Source: Megamerina dolium (lineage: Eukaryota; Arthropoda; Insecta; Diptera; Megamerinidae). From it: a stretch of 64,000 bases of DNA. The translations under genes and the position numbers were made by a program. The stretch lies in the NCBI GenBank assembly GCA_963854835.1, contig OY978529.1, forward strand, positions 11,864,775 through 11,928,774, in the 5' to 3' direction. Under the pieces are notes generated by a model. It was given only the letters and a program-made list of their open reading frames with translations. It did no database searches and had not been told where the DNA came from. Each line of letters begins with the position of its first letter. Positions within the stretch are counted from its first letter, which is position 1. Below are positions 50,415 through 63,200 of the stretch, one piece after another.

Positions 50415-50954
50415 GCCGGCTCCGCCTGAGAACGAAAATTCTAAAAATATATCTCCAAATTTATCCAGCTCTAGTAGAGTTGCAAGCAGCGACGCAACAT
50501 GGAGGCAATATTAGTGGCAATCATCTATCGTAAATCCAACATGGATTTTATGTTTACGTGTGGACGAGTTTTGTTAGCTAATGTTATGAACATGCATGTG
50601 CATTTGCAAACGTTTTACATGCCTATTAAATATTCATGTATGTGAAAATATAACTATAAAAGAATACCCCTGAAGAAGTTGGCAAAAGATCAACGAAAAA
50701 TCGAATAAAAAATTACATAAAATCGAATTTTTATTTGCATCGGATCGGACAACATGGTATTGTAAAAATAAAATATTTAATGGTCTCAAAGTCTGCATCG
50801 TTTCTCTGAAAAAAACTTGCTATGGCTAAAAATACACTCATTTTTGTAATTACAATTTTAACAATTTTGCACAAATTTGGAAAGTTCAATTTCACTTTCA
50901 ATTTCGACAATGCCTTCGAATTTAGCTGAGATCGCGAAATTTCCGTCACACGTA

Positions 50955-51330
50955 ATAGAAATTCGTAGGTTAGGTTAGGTTAGAGTAGCCGCACATAGGC
51001 CATATTTAGGTCCGTAGTGATACCTCTCTTAGCTTCACAGTCCAGGATGGACCATAGCTTCACCAACAACTCTTCTCCAGTTTGTTCTCTCCCTCGTATT
51101 CAGGTCTGCTGCTACATCGTTAAGCCATCTCTTTCTTGGCCAGCCTCTCCTTCTTCCACCAATCGAACGAAGTGCAAACGCTTTCTTCTGGATTCTTTCA
51201 GCTGGAATTCGTATAACATGGCCTATCCATGTAATTCGCTCTGATTTTATGAAACGTACGACATTTGCGCCACCAATTAGGTTTTGAATTTCATGATTAT
51301 AATGGATACGATAAGTTGTGATACCGCCAT
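50955..51330 (-). pseudogene. Second RTE-like C-terminal fragment with a CCTAA-repeat end
   Basis: Minus strand reads YRIHYNHEIQNLIGGANVVR, ERITWIGHVIRIPAERIQKK then GRRRGWPRKRWLNDVAADLN, the same region as 48985-49520 but a different family. The downstream end carries about three CCTAA repeats (GGTTAGGTTAGGTTAG on +, near 50968-50984). Confidence 0.65.
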
Positions 51331-51351
51331 GCGGATTATCCTTCTACCTAG

Positions 51352-51916
51352 TTACTCGCTAAACCACCCGGAATATTGAATGAATTTTAGGAGATTGACA
51401 ATGTCAGTCTGGGATAATTGGGTTAGGTCACTCAGCTGGTAGTGTCCTAGAAATTGTTTTGCGATTTTTAGATAAAGCAGGGCAGGTACATAGTAGATGT
51501 GAGATCGTTTCAAGTTCCTGCTCATCTCTGCAGCTTCTGCAGAAGTCATGAGCAAGGTTGCCCAAACCTAATCTCACAGCGTGAGGACCTATGAGGCAGT
51601 GACCAGTGACCACTCCCACATAAGTCGAGATGTCTACCCTATTAAGATCAGCAAGGGGTCACAGCAATTTCGCCGTCCTACAGAGGGGTGTATCCGTCCA
51701 TCTTTTCTGGAAGACGTTGGTGGTGATAACCTCCAAATTATGCTTACACGTAGCTATGGGGATCCCTAATCGAGAATTCTCATGGGTTAGAGATTCTTTT
51801 GTACCCTGTCTTGCAAGCTCATCGGCTAAGCAGTTTCCTCGTATACAGAAATTTGTAAGATTTGCAATTTCGTTTTCGTTTTGAAATCGTACGATTTCCA
51901 TCATATTCCTAATCAT
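51352..51916 (-). pseudogene. Non-LTR retrotransposon ORF2 tail (RNase H end and CCHC)
   Basis: 51916-51659 encodes IRGNCLADELARQGTKESLT, the end of an RNase H domain with its last Asp. 51619-51428 has CRSCRDEQELETISHLLCTC, a zinc-knuckle-like block. 51555-51352 continues to SDLTQLSQTDIVNLLKFIQY. Frame changes separate the three. It directly adjoins the RTE-like fragment. Confidence 0.7.
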
Positions 51917-51919
51917 TTG

Positions 51920-52369
51920 AAAGTTTCACAATCAATTCGACATTACAAAAACCAGTACAAATTTGAAAGACAAAAATTTTTCAATAAACTTCTTCAAGTG
52001 TTCTTTATAAAATGGAGTAAAAACAATGTTTTCAAATTGCTTCCATAAGAAGCGAAACGGAAACAATGACGTTTCAAAACTTCGACTTTGTTTCCATAAG
52101 CATCAAAGAGGAATGTTTCTACTCTCCTTCCAAATGGAAACTTTCTATATTTTCCTTGAATTTTTAATTGTAGATTCTTTTTAAATTAATTTTTTCACCG
52201 TGATTGTAAAAAATGACATTGAACTCGTTGAAGTTTGAAAATTTGACATTTTTCCCTTTTCAAACTCCGATTAAAAAAATTCATAATTCGTTTCAATACG
52301 AGTATAAGGTATAAATTGAGAGACAAATGCTTTCTAGAAAGCAGGAAAACAATACTTTTCATCGATATA
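51920..52369. other. Intergenic DNA, no gene seen
   Basis: No recognisable feature. Confidence 0.35.
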
Positions 52370-53644
52370 CCAGGTGTACAAGCTTAAATCCACTGTTTGC
52401 TCGTAGATGGCGTTAGTGAGCATATTGAGCTATTATCGACTGTGCATCCTTTTTTTACGAGTTCGACACCTGTTTACATCAATTAGTAAACATCATCAGT
52501 GATTTTATACAACAACATACATTTTTCCTCGTATAATCATGTTTTGTTTCGTGCCAGAAAAAGAGCATATGCGGGAAGCTCTACTTTTTTGCTTCAATTT
52601 GAAGAAATCTGCTGCTGAGTCGCATCGAATGCTTGTGGAGGCCTATGGTGACAGTGCGCTATCGGAAACCACTTGCAAAGACTGGTTTCGTCAGTTCAAA
52701 GAAGGCCATTTTGACTTGAGTGACAAGAAGCGTGAAAATAGACCCAGAAGAGTTGAGTACCATGATTTGCAGGCTCTTTTAGATGAGGACGACACCCAAT
52801 CGGAAAAAACTGCTTGCCGAACAGTTAGGTGTTACTCAACAAGCCATTCCATACGTTTACGAGCCATGGGGAAGGTTCAAAAATTTAGAAAATGGGTACA
52901 CCATGAATTGAACGATAGGCAGATGGAGCGACTCCAAAACACAGGCGAAATCTTGCTTGCTAGACAAAAAAGAAAGTCGTTCCTGCATCTTGTGGTGACT
53001 TGCGATGAAAAGTGGATATACTTTGAGAATCCTAAACGAAAAAAGTCGTGGATCGATCCCTTCCTATCAGCAACTTCTTCTCCAAGACCAAATCTCTTTG
53101 GACGCAAGACGATGCTGTGCGTTTGGTGGGATCAGCGGGGTGTCATCTACTACGAGCTGTTGACACCTTGTGAAACTGTCAATGCTCACCGCTACCACCA
53201 ACAACTAGTGAAATTGCGCCGTGCTTTGGGCCTGATTATGAACAAAGATATGAGAAGCTAATTTTTCTCCACGACAACGCTCCATCGAACACGTCAAAAC
53301 TGGTCCAAAACTACTTGGACACACTCAATTGGGAGGTGCTACCTCATCCCGCTTATTCACCAGACCTGGCCCCTTCTGACTATCACCTGTTTTCGTCGAT
53401 GGGTCACGCGCTCGCCGAATAGCACTTCGATTCGTATGAAGACGTCGGAAAATGGCTTGGCGAGTGGTTTGCATCGAAAAATTAGGAATTCTTTTGGCAT
53501 GGTATACACAAATTGCCCGAGAGATGGGAAAAATGTATAGCTAGTGAGGGCAAATACTTTGAATAAATTATTTTTTGGCTTTCTATGAAAAAAAAAATGT
53601 GTTTTTTTTACCGAAAAACAGCGGATTTAAGCTTGTACACCTGG
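52370..53644 (+). mobile_element. Mos1-like mariner with well-kept terminal repeats, frameshifted
   Basis: 1275 bp between TA dinucleotides (52368-52369, 53645-53646). Ends CCAGGTGTACAAGCTTAAAT match as inverted repeats over about 29 bp with one mismatch. The transposase starts at 52539 (MFCFVPEKEHMREALLFCFN), with first Asp in VTCDEKWIYF. A frame change near 52800 scrambles the linker, and another near 53220 interrupts the catalytic core. The second Asp is in FLHDNAPSNTS, the third in LAPSDYHLFSSMG. The C-terminus reads RWEKCIASEGKYFE. In-frame stops occur near 53420 and 53485. It lies between the Pvf genes. Confidence 0.85.
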
Positions 53645-53649
53645 TACAT

Positions 53650-55153
53650 ACTATTCAGGTATAGCTCGATATAACTAAAATAATTAGTAGCCTTTATTCA
53701 TACAATTTCATACAATAAATTCCATGGCACCAAACTTTAAGGGATTTCCAAAAGTTCCTCTTTCATTTATATTATGGCAAGATTGATTCTAAACCGAAGG
53801 ATCTTGAATTTTCAAATATCTACATATTAAGCATAGTCTGCAAGTGTAAATAAGCTCCGTCTGTTTAGTTGTAGTATTCTATGAACACGTTCAAATTATA
53901 GCACAAATACCTACAACGCAATTTGGCAACGCTGATCGAAATTGATGTGGAGGGCGATCCAGCAGCAAAATTCATCCGGCTCTGGTAAATGTATCATGCC
54001 ATCATTAATCGTATAGTATGTAGAATGTACATTGTACAGATGTGTGTGTGTGTGTGTGTGTGTGTACGTTCATGTATTTGTAGCCATGTAGGTATAGTGA
54101 ATAAGTATGAAATTCAGAGAGTCAGCTGTGACGACGCACGATGTCGGTGCCCACGGTTTCATTAATAAGGTTAAGAATGCATACATAATCTGGAGCTGTC
54201 GGCACGCTGATGATTTGTATGAAATATGAAAATCGTATGTGTTTTGTTGTGTTTCTTCCTTCACTTATTCTCTTTCCTTTGCGAGAGCACACATAATTCC
54301 TATCAGGGAATACGTAGCCTTGTTAATTGAATCATGGTCGATGCCGATGTGTTATGACGTGAGTTGACGGTCAGTAATCTGCACCTTAGAGGCGGTAGAT
54401 AGATACGCGAGAACTGCGAGAGAGATAGCAACAAGCGCGCACGTTTGAAAATTCGAATCGCTCCCTTAATGACGAGCACGTAATTAAAGCGATCATTAAT
54501 ACTGCATGTATTCAGAAGTGCGACTTTAATCGTTAGACAATAAGACAGTCAGTCGTCGGTGTCGGTGTCGGTATTTTGGGGAAAGAGAAAATCATGTTTT
54601 TGGCATGTTGTTGTCCTTTTATATAAGAACACTCATGTCATCAAAGTTATATGCATGCATATAGTATACGTACCGTATGTACATGCATATGTATGCATAT
54701 GCAAACACGTACATGCATGAGAATAGAGAACGACGATTTTAATAAGATGAATAATAATGCCATCCTATAATAATAACTAGATGCACAGATAATTGGTATC
54801 ATATATGAAAGTTAAACATCCGTATTGATAAGAATTCAAGGTAAACCGGAAGTCTTAAGTCATGGACAGTGTAATAGTAAGCCTAAAAAATGTATTGTTG
54901 AAAATTGTTTTGCCTGCGTGCGTCGAAAGCAACATTTGAAAACTGTAATGCGACGGACATGCTAGTCAGTGAATGGTGACGGTTTATTTTGAAAATTGTT
55001 GCAATATGATTTAGCTATATATAGCTATGTGTGAGTGTGTGGTATTAGTGAAGTGGGCGTTAGAAGCACATATAATTTATTATTTTACACCATCGCATGT
55101 ACATGTATGTATGTGCACAAATACAAGTGCACTGAAAACAACGTCCAAGTGCA

Positions 55154-55191
<38 letters not shown>

Positions 55192-56375
55192 GAAAAGAAG
55201 AAAGTGCTCTGTTCGAAGCATAGCATGTATGTACCACGATCACTGAATGAATGTACAACACCCATATGTACTATATGTATGTACATGCAAGTACATATAA
55301 TAAATAGTAAGACCCATGTTGGTAAAAAAAAAAGATGAAGTATTCCCACAGAGAAATTATGAACTCGTATACTCTCTCTCTCTCTCTCTCTCACGAAAGA
55401 AGGAGATGTAAAACCAAAATATTTAACCTTATTAATTAAACTATGAATAAGATCAAACCAAAAAATGTTCTCCCCTTCTCTCTCTCTCTCTCGCTCTCTC
55501 TCTCTCTCACTCTCCGAGCTTTTGGAGCTCAATTTGTAAAAACTTTGCGTTCAATTCCAATGAATAATGCAAAGTGGGAACTAATTGGGTCACACTTAAC
55601 CATTAATGAACAAAATCGACCATAAGATATTGTATTTACTTGCTTTCAATTTACATAGATAGTCGTATGTACATAGAAGAGCACATTAAAGAAGCAATTA
55701 ATAAATTAAAGAGGCGCATACAAACAAAATTGTTTATTCTGACTTGAACATCAATTGAATGAATTTATGTATGTTTTTACATACACGCATACATATGTAT
55801 GTACTTATGAATGTACGTGCCTATCTGTTGAGAACATACTTGTATATGGGCATTTCTTGGGTTACGTGGAAGCGAGCAGATGCATACTCATCAAATATCA
55901 TATGTGATGAAAAAGCAAATGAAATGGAAGAGCCAGAGAAAAATTTGGGCTTGATTTTGAAATATAAAAACTGAAAGTGCTTTTATAGTGAAATTCTATA
56001 TATGTGCAACATATGTAAATGAAATCTACCATCTACCTACACGGGAATAGTATAAGCCGCAGTGTCCGTAAGATTGTATAATTGCGAGGAAAACTAAATT
56101 CGTGTATTTTAATTTTATTATTGGAAGTTAAGACAAATTTTAAATTAAACGTTTGCTATGAAATGCCCATATACATACATTTCTATACACACACACACAC
56201 ACACATTCGTATGTGCTGTACGAAATTTAAATGAAATCAAAAATGAGTAATCCTAAAAAGTGTGAGATATATGAAGAAAGAACAACGCGACTAAAGGTGT
56301 GAAAGCCGACCGTGAGAACAGTAGGTATCCACATACATATTAAAAATAAGTTTTTAATTTAGAAGCAGCAGCGCA
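53650..56375. other. 5' flank of the second Pvf gene, rich in microsatellites
   Basis: Holds (GT)n at 54041-54065 and 55156-55189, (TC)n at 55372-55392 and 55479-55513, and (AC)n near 56190-56207, plus many TACATGTA-like motifs. Open frames here are translations of these repeats. Promoter elements could not be assigned. Confidence 0.5.
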
Positions 56376-57293
56376 ATGAATTGTGTAAATGTGATAGTGT
56401 TACTGAGTCTGCAATTTGTGTTGTTAACCATGAATACAGCCTATAGCTATAGTGGCACCATCAGTTTATATGATAACCCAAAGGATGTTTTTGGTAGGTT
56501 GAACCTTCCGAAACAGCCAAAACATAACGTATATCATCTGCCGCATCAGTATCTTCAATATCACCCAACCAATAGCATTAAACAGGAGAGTGGTTTATAT
56601 CATCATGCCAGACATGAAATTCACCATCAGCATCGTCAGACAACAGACTCACGGGATCAGAAGCCGCACCTTAAGCAAGATATTGTACATCATAATCACA
56701 AGAAGAACGTGAAATTATCGCGAGTCACTCTTGCCACAGCACCAGCAACAGATAGTATTGAAACGATAACACATCATCCTTTAGCATTCCGAGAGGCAGT
56801 ACATAATAAATCCAATCATCAGCATCATTTTGAGCACACCCACATAGACGAACCTACCAATTTCGATGTGTATACACATACGAAGAGTAAATCATCATCT
56901 GCAACCAGCTCTCACATCCACAATACATCGAAAACTGCGCCCACACAATCTACTTCGGACTCAAATGTCATAAATATTAGTCATCCCAAACGCATACATC
57001 ATAATGCGGATGCTGTACGACATTTAGCTGATAGTAATTCAGGATCTAATGTGAATGATTATTTTGACAATTATTACTACAACGATGACGGCGACTACAA
57101 AAATGACAATGATGGCGACGAATATTATGTATCACAAACACCCAAATCGAATATTAGCACCACAAATAATGGAAGCCATAGGTATGATGATGATAACCGT
57201 TACATAAGTGATCATGCGTACGCTAGGGTCACACGTGAACATCATCATAGTAATCACAATCATTTGGAGTACGATGAAGATGTGGGAACAAGT
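56376..57293 (+). CDS. Pvf: Second Pvf coding exon 1: signal peptide and His-rich pro-region
   Basis: 306 codons ending phase 0. Repeated His pairs (HHARHEIHHQHRQ, EHHHSNHNH), an acidic Tyr/Asp block near 57055-57130 (DYFDNYYYNDDGDYKNDNDG) and several Asn-x-Ser/Thr sites. It has little direct similarity to exon 1 of the first Pvf beyond composition. Confidence 0.8.
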
Positions 57294-60200
57294 GTAAGTA
57301 TTTATTCAACGATTGATTTTATTAGATTAGATTAGTAATTTGCTTTACTACCGAATTATCTAAACGGCAACACATTGAAAAACTTCAATATGCATTTGTG
57401 TTGTTTTTGTTGTATTCTGGAAAGAACATATCACTCACGTACGATAGTTAGTTATTTTTTCTACTACACAACCAAATACACATTTGATATGAGAAACAAG
57501 CGGGTTAATGCCCTTCGTTGAGCAGAAGGTTTTATTTTTTTTAAGGCTAATGTCAATAAATAACAATTATAGGTCCGGCCCCAGAGAAATTTAAAAGTTA
57601 AGATTATTTAATTACACCGCTTGGCCAAGTTTTGCACACATGAGAAAATCCAAAAGAATCTGAAAATATACATCAAAAGAAGATATACGCATTTGCACTT
57701 ATGTAGCGCTGAGGATCTTGAAAAAATTATAAATGAAAAACAAAAAATCAATAAAATAAGTAAAAGTTGACGGATTTAAATAAAAAATACAAATTAAATT
57801 GAATACAAAATTTCATTTGGTTTTTTCCCAGACAATTCTGACGCCAGAAATAAAAGTATGGTTGGTTGGTTGGCTGGTTGAAGTGGTGACTCGTCCATGA
57901 GTCCAAATAGCGCTTACGCACCGTTTTGTTACCACATCCTCGCTTCCAAATGTTCGTTAGGTTGTTTGTGTGGGTAGCACCACGGTTAAATCCAGTTTGT
58001 GCTGTTTAGAAACCTTAGGAGGTTGTTGATGTTTATTTCCGCCAACTCCTTAATACTGTTGAAGAGTGGTTTACCTAGGGTGTTCATTCTCTGCTTCCAA
58101 AGGGCAGGGCATTTGCAAAGGAAGTGGAAGACCGTTTCCTTTTCTTTCACTTGGTTACAGCTGTGGCAGAAGTCGTTGTGGGACATCCCCATTATGGCCG
58201 CCTGTTCTCCGATGAGCCAGAAGCCAGTAATGACTGCCGTCAGTCTAGAGATATTTTTTCGGTTCCTGTTTAACAGTAGTGTTGTGTGTTTAGGATTGTA
58301 TGTAGGCCATAGTGACCTACTAGTCTTACACTTCGTAAGAATTTTCCACCTACAATCCGCTATTTGTAGATATTTTGTATTGATGATTCTTTTAGCTACA
58401 CTCAGCGGTATGAACACCGGCTCTGCAAGAGACTCTTGCAAATAAAAGTATAATTTTAATGAAAATTATTTTTAGGCATTTATGCACTTTCTTTTGGTAT
58501 TTTTCTTTTCATTATGAAAATTGAGTACAATGAAGTACAAAATGAATACCTAAAAATAATTTTAAAAAATTCAACTTTTATCTTTATGAGCTTGTATCAG
58601 AATAGTATTGGAAAAAAATCAATTTTTTTATTCCATAAACTTTCAAATATGGTATTACTTATTTAGGTTAGATTATTAGGTTATTGTGGCCACCATCTCT
58701 CTGAGAGGATACACTTAGGCCAGAAAGACCCATTGTGATACCACCCAGCTTCTCTTCCAATACTGTTGTGCGTGCCAAATTTGGACAGCATTAGAAGGGA
58801 CCTACTTATATTAGCCGGTTCCGAATGGCAGAACCCTTGTGACATCACTTTAATTTAGTTTTGTAACATAGTTCTTTTAACAAGTATTTTTGTGCAAATT
58901 GTTACTGCCGGAAAAATTGCCAATTACTTGCCGACAGGATTTCCTTTCGAAATCACCCGCGACCTACAGATCAGAAGGCCAACGCACTAACCACTGACCA
59001 TGGCACCCACTCACGTGGTTTGATATTATAGTCAGAAATAAAATCAGCAAGCCACGTCCATTTCCTAATCGAGGTCCCATACAAAGCCCAGGAAATTAAA
59101 ATAATATTTTAACCACATAACTTACAAACTATTCAGTGTAAAACAGCCATATTGTTGTCAAAATGACACAATTTCTTTAAAATTTAAACCGCTGTAACTT
59201 CGGCAGTTGTTTGCCTAGAGCAACCATAACTGACACTTTGGTTAATATGGTAATCGGAAATAATCTGGCATGAATTCAGCATGCCACGACCACTTCTTAA
59301 GGGGGCTCTCATACAAAGTCGCGAAATATAAAAAAACTTAAACCTCTATAACTTGGGGACTATTCAGCGTACGGCAATCATATTTAAGGTGTGGATTTGT
59401 ATTGCAAAGATAATTTGATTTACAAGAAAGAATTATCTTAAATTTTAAAACACCCATAACTTACAAAATACTTCGTCTAGGTCAACCATGGTGTAGATTA
59501 GTATTATAGGAGGAATTATTCCTCAAAAAATTGGAGAGCCCCAATTTGGAGAGATACAAAGTAGTGGATATACAAGAAAGAGATGGATATGTCAGCTGTG
59601 CAAGTTCTATATGTCATGGTAAATAGAACTAATTTTTCTAATTAATCTGGAAATCCTTTTCCAGTTATTTGGACAATACCATTGATAGAGAAAAAGCAGT
59701 TTAGAGTAATTGGCAATTAAAATATTTCGTATTGTACTCGTATTTGATCTTGAGGTACTTAGTAATTGCACTTTTTAATATTTCCTATCTCTTGTAGAGG
59801 TCACAGTGAGACGAGAGAAACATGAGTCCAACCTGATAATAAAATGGCATCTGAACACCACCCCTTGATATTTGACTTGTATTGATTATTAGAATCTTTG
59901 CATATTTCTTGTATATTTTGTGTATTTCATATTTTGATATTTGCACGGCAGTATTGAATTTTCGCGGGTGATAGAATTGTTACATGGAAAAATGTCACAT
60001 CAACAAATATCAAAAGTAGACGTCAAAATTAGTAGACGCACTGTGAACAGGGTCATTGGGATAAAATTGAAATTGATATTTTCGTTAGTTATATTACACT
60101 TTTTTTTAATGCCTATTTTTCATCCGTCTGAATAAAGGAAACAATAGTTGGAGTTGCTTTGATGAAGTTTCACGAATTTTTAGAGAATTTTTTAAAGACA

Positions 60201-63200
60201 TAGAGAATGAAATGTTAAGAGAAAAAGGATCTAGTTGCCAGTAAAGTTTTTTTTTCAAGTTTGATCTTTAACAAAATTTTTGACAAAATGTTAATTTAAT
60301 TTCTATGTTTTAAACATATATTAACATAGATATAAATGCTCGTTTCGTTACTGTTTCGTTACTGTTTATTCTTAATGGTAAATGAGGAGCAACTAACGAG
60401 ACAGTGATGATATCTTATATATGTGTGTGTTTATGAATGAAGTTTTTTGACTAATAAGTCTGTTGGGAGTGTAAAAATGAATTCTTTTGCGGATCGCGTG
60501 GGAGAAAATTTAATAAGAGTTGTAATACTGTGAGAGTTCTTGAATGCTGAACTCTGTGTCGGTAAGAAGAACAAGCGAAACCCTTTGCGTGATTGGGATG
60601 TATGCCCTGTGATTGGTTGTATCGTATATGTAAGCTTGAGTTACTATTAGCGGTTTGATTTCATTGAAGTCTCGAATGTCGAATGATGAACCGTGAAAGG
60701 GTTGCTTCACACAAACTGCATTTACGATGATTTTTGTATGTATTTGTTGTTGGTATGTCATTAAGCAATTTTAACCTACACACTCCTATGTTCGATCCTC
60801 TTTTGTATAGCAGGTGATTTCAATGACATTCATAATGATCCATTTCGGTAGATATAAATATTCGTGAGTGAATAGTGTAGATCGCGATACAGATTCATAA
60901 TCAAGTACGAGAATGATCAATTAATTTTGACGAATTAATTGTTTAACTGCCACGGCTCAGTCTCTGCAGTGGATATTAGTAGATATTAATGGTTAGGAAC
61001 AACGTCGATTACAGAAGATCAACCGAACCCTTTTTGAAGTATGTACGTAGTGCAAGCAAAACTCGTTTGTCCCAATGACTCATAGTGGGTAGAGATACGA
61101 ACGATCGATTTTACCTAGTTGCATGGGAAGTTACCTATGACTCAACCTAATAAATGTATGTAAGTATGTGCATTCAAATGCATGTGCCAGTAACGATGTG
61201 TGCCCGTGTGTAAATTGTAGATGTGAAGTTCTAATGGAAATTTGTTAATTTTCGTCATAGTTTTAAATATTCGAAACCTCATTATTAAATAGATTTAATA
61301 ATGAGGTTTAAAAATTGAAGAAATGCCTTTCATTTTATATTGAAGTTTTATGAAATGCTTATAGTTCGTAATATCATCAGTGAATTTATAAATTCATTGG
61401 AAATGAATGCCCTTACAACATTATAAATACCATTTTCAAAAGGATCATAACTAGTGCACCACTATTGAATTTCGCTATCAATTTCTGGTTTGCATTCTGC
61501 TTATATATACATATATCAAAATGATGAAATTCTAACTTAAAAATGCTATCCTCAAAAAATTCTAGAAACAATTACTTATGGTTTAAACGGCCGAACTTTC
61601 AACCTTGCTAGCAACGGGCTTAAAATGCGTCGATAGAATATGTTATCGATAAAATATCGCCATTTGTTTCCACCACACGAAAACTCCATCAATATTTTTG
61701 CACAATTCAAACAAAAAATCAGTACAGTAAAAAGCGTGATATTAAAAAAAAAAATCGGTACATTGTGGGTGCCGTAGCTCAGTGGTTAGTGTGTTCGCCT
61801 TCTGATCTGTAGGTCGTTGTTCAATCCCCGGCTGATGTATAACAAATTTGATATCGAAAATATTTTTCTCTCCAATGGAATCCATCTGTGGGCAAGCAAT
61901 TGGCAATTCTTCCGACAGTAACAACTTGCCATGAAGAAGCTTCTAAAAGAACTCTGTGACAAAGCTCAGAAAAAGTGATGTCACAAGTGTTCTGCCATTC
62001 GGAACCGGCTAAAATAAGTAGGTCCCTTCTAATACTGTCCAAATTTAAGACGCACAACAGTAATGGAAGAGAAGCTCGGCCAATGAGCCCTTTGGGGCTT
62101 TAAGTACCACATATTTTTTTTTTATTTTTTACATTGTGTATTAACATGAAGTTCAGACAAATATGGAGTTTATGACAACGTCTGGTCATTGGTTCTAGTT
62201 CTTGGTTCTTTCCAATACTATTCAAATTTAGTTAGCACATCAATACTACAGGGTCCGGCACTCGAAGTGTAACCAATTAAAAAAGTCCATAAATTCAGTT
62301 TGGAAAATTACTTTTACTCAATTCAAAGTACAAAATGTGTAAAAATAATACAAAATTCAGAATCAATTCACTTTTGCTCGATATGACCACCTTTTGCCTT
62401 GGCTATGGCCTTGAGACCGTCAAAAAACGAATCGCAAGCTGCCCGAATGTGACTTGCAGGTATTTTGGCCTACTCGTGGACAATCAATTTTTTCAGCGCC
62501 TCGAGATTGGTGTATCTTTTAGTTGGTACCTTGCTCTCCCAAATGGCCCAAAGAGAATACTCCATTGGATTCGCGTCTGGTGAATTCAAGAGCCATTGTG
62601 TGGACGTTATGAAGTTCGGAACGTTGTTTTTCAGACATTCTTAGTTCACTCGACCTTTGTGGGACGGTGTCGAGTCCGGTTGAAACGTCCATGGTCTGCC
62701 ACCGAAATGGTTGTCTGCCCACGGCTTCAAAGCAACCTCTGATTACTTTCCCGATAATATATCGCCTTTACTTTGACGGCAGGCTCGATGAAAACAATTG
62801 GAGAGCGTCCATCTGCGGTTACAGCGGCCCAAATCATTATCTGTGGCGGGTGCTGCCTCCTGGTGGTCAATCGATAAATAAAATTCTCGTATGAACGGTT
62901 GGTCAAAATTTTCTCGTCAGAAAACACAATGTTCGGAAATTGACCGCTTTCGTCCAAGCGAAGCAACTCCTTCGCTCTCTCAAGTCTAACTTGTTGCTGT
63001 TTCGGTGTGATATCATGCGCCTTTTTGATCTTTTAAAGCTTGACCTTCAGATCATTTTTCAGTATGCGGCGGATGCTACGGTCGGATATTTTCAGTTCTT
63101 TTGCCATTTGATTGGCACTTCGTCGGGGATTTGGCTCAAGTCACTTCTTCACTTTTTGAAGCATCTCATGTTCAGCTGTTGACCGCGGCTGCGTCAATTT

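Noticed and set aside
55027..55532. Open frames with Cys-Val and Arg-Glu runs
   Set aside because: Translations of (GT)n and (TC)n microsatellites upstream of the second Pvf gene.
57999..58445. 148-codon open frame on the plus strand
   Set aside because: Opposite-strand shadow of the non-LTR ORF2 tail; the minus strand carries the recognisable Cys-rich block.
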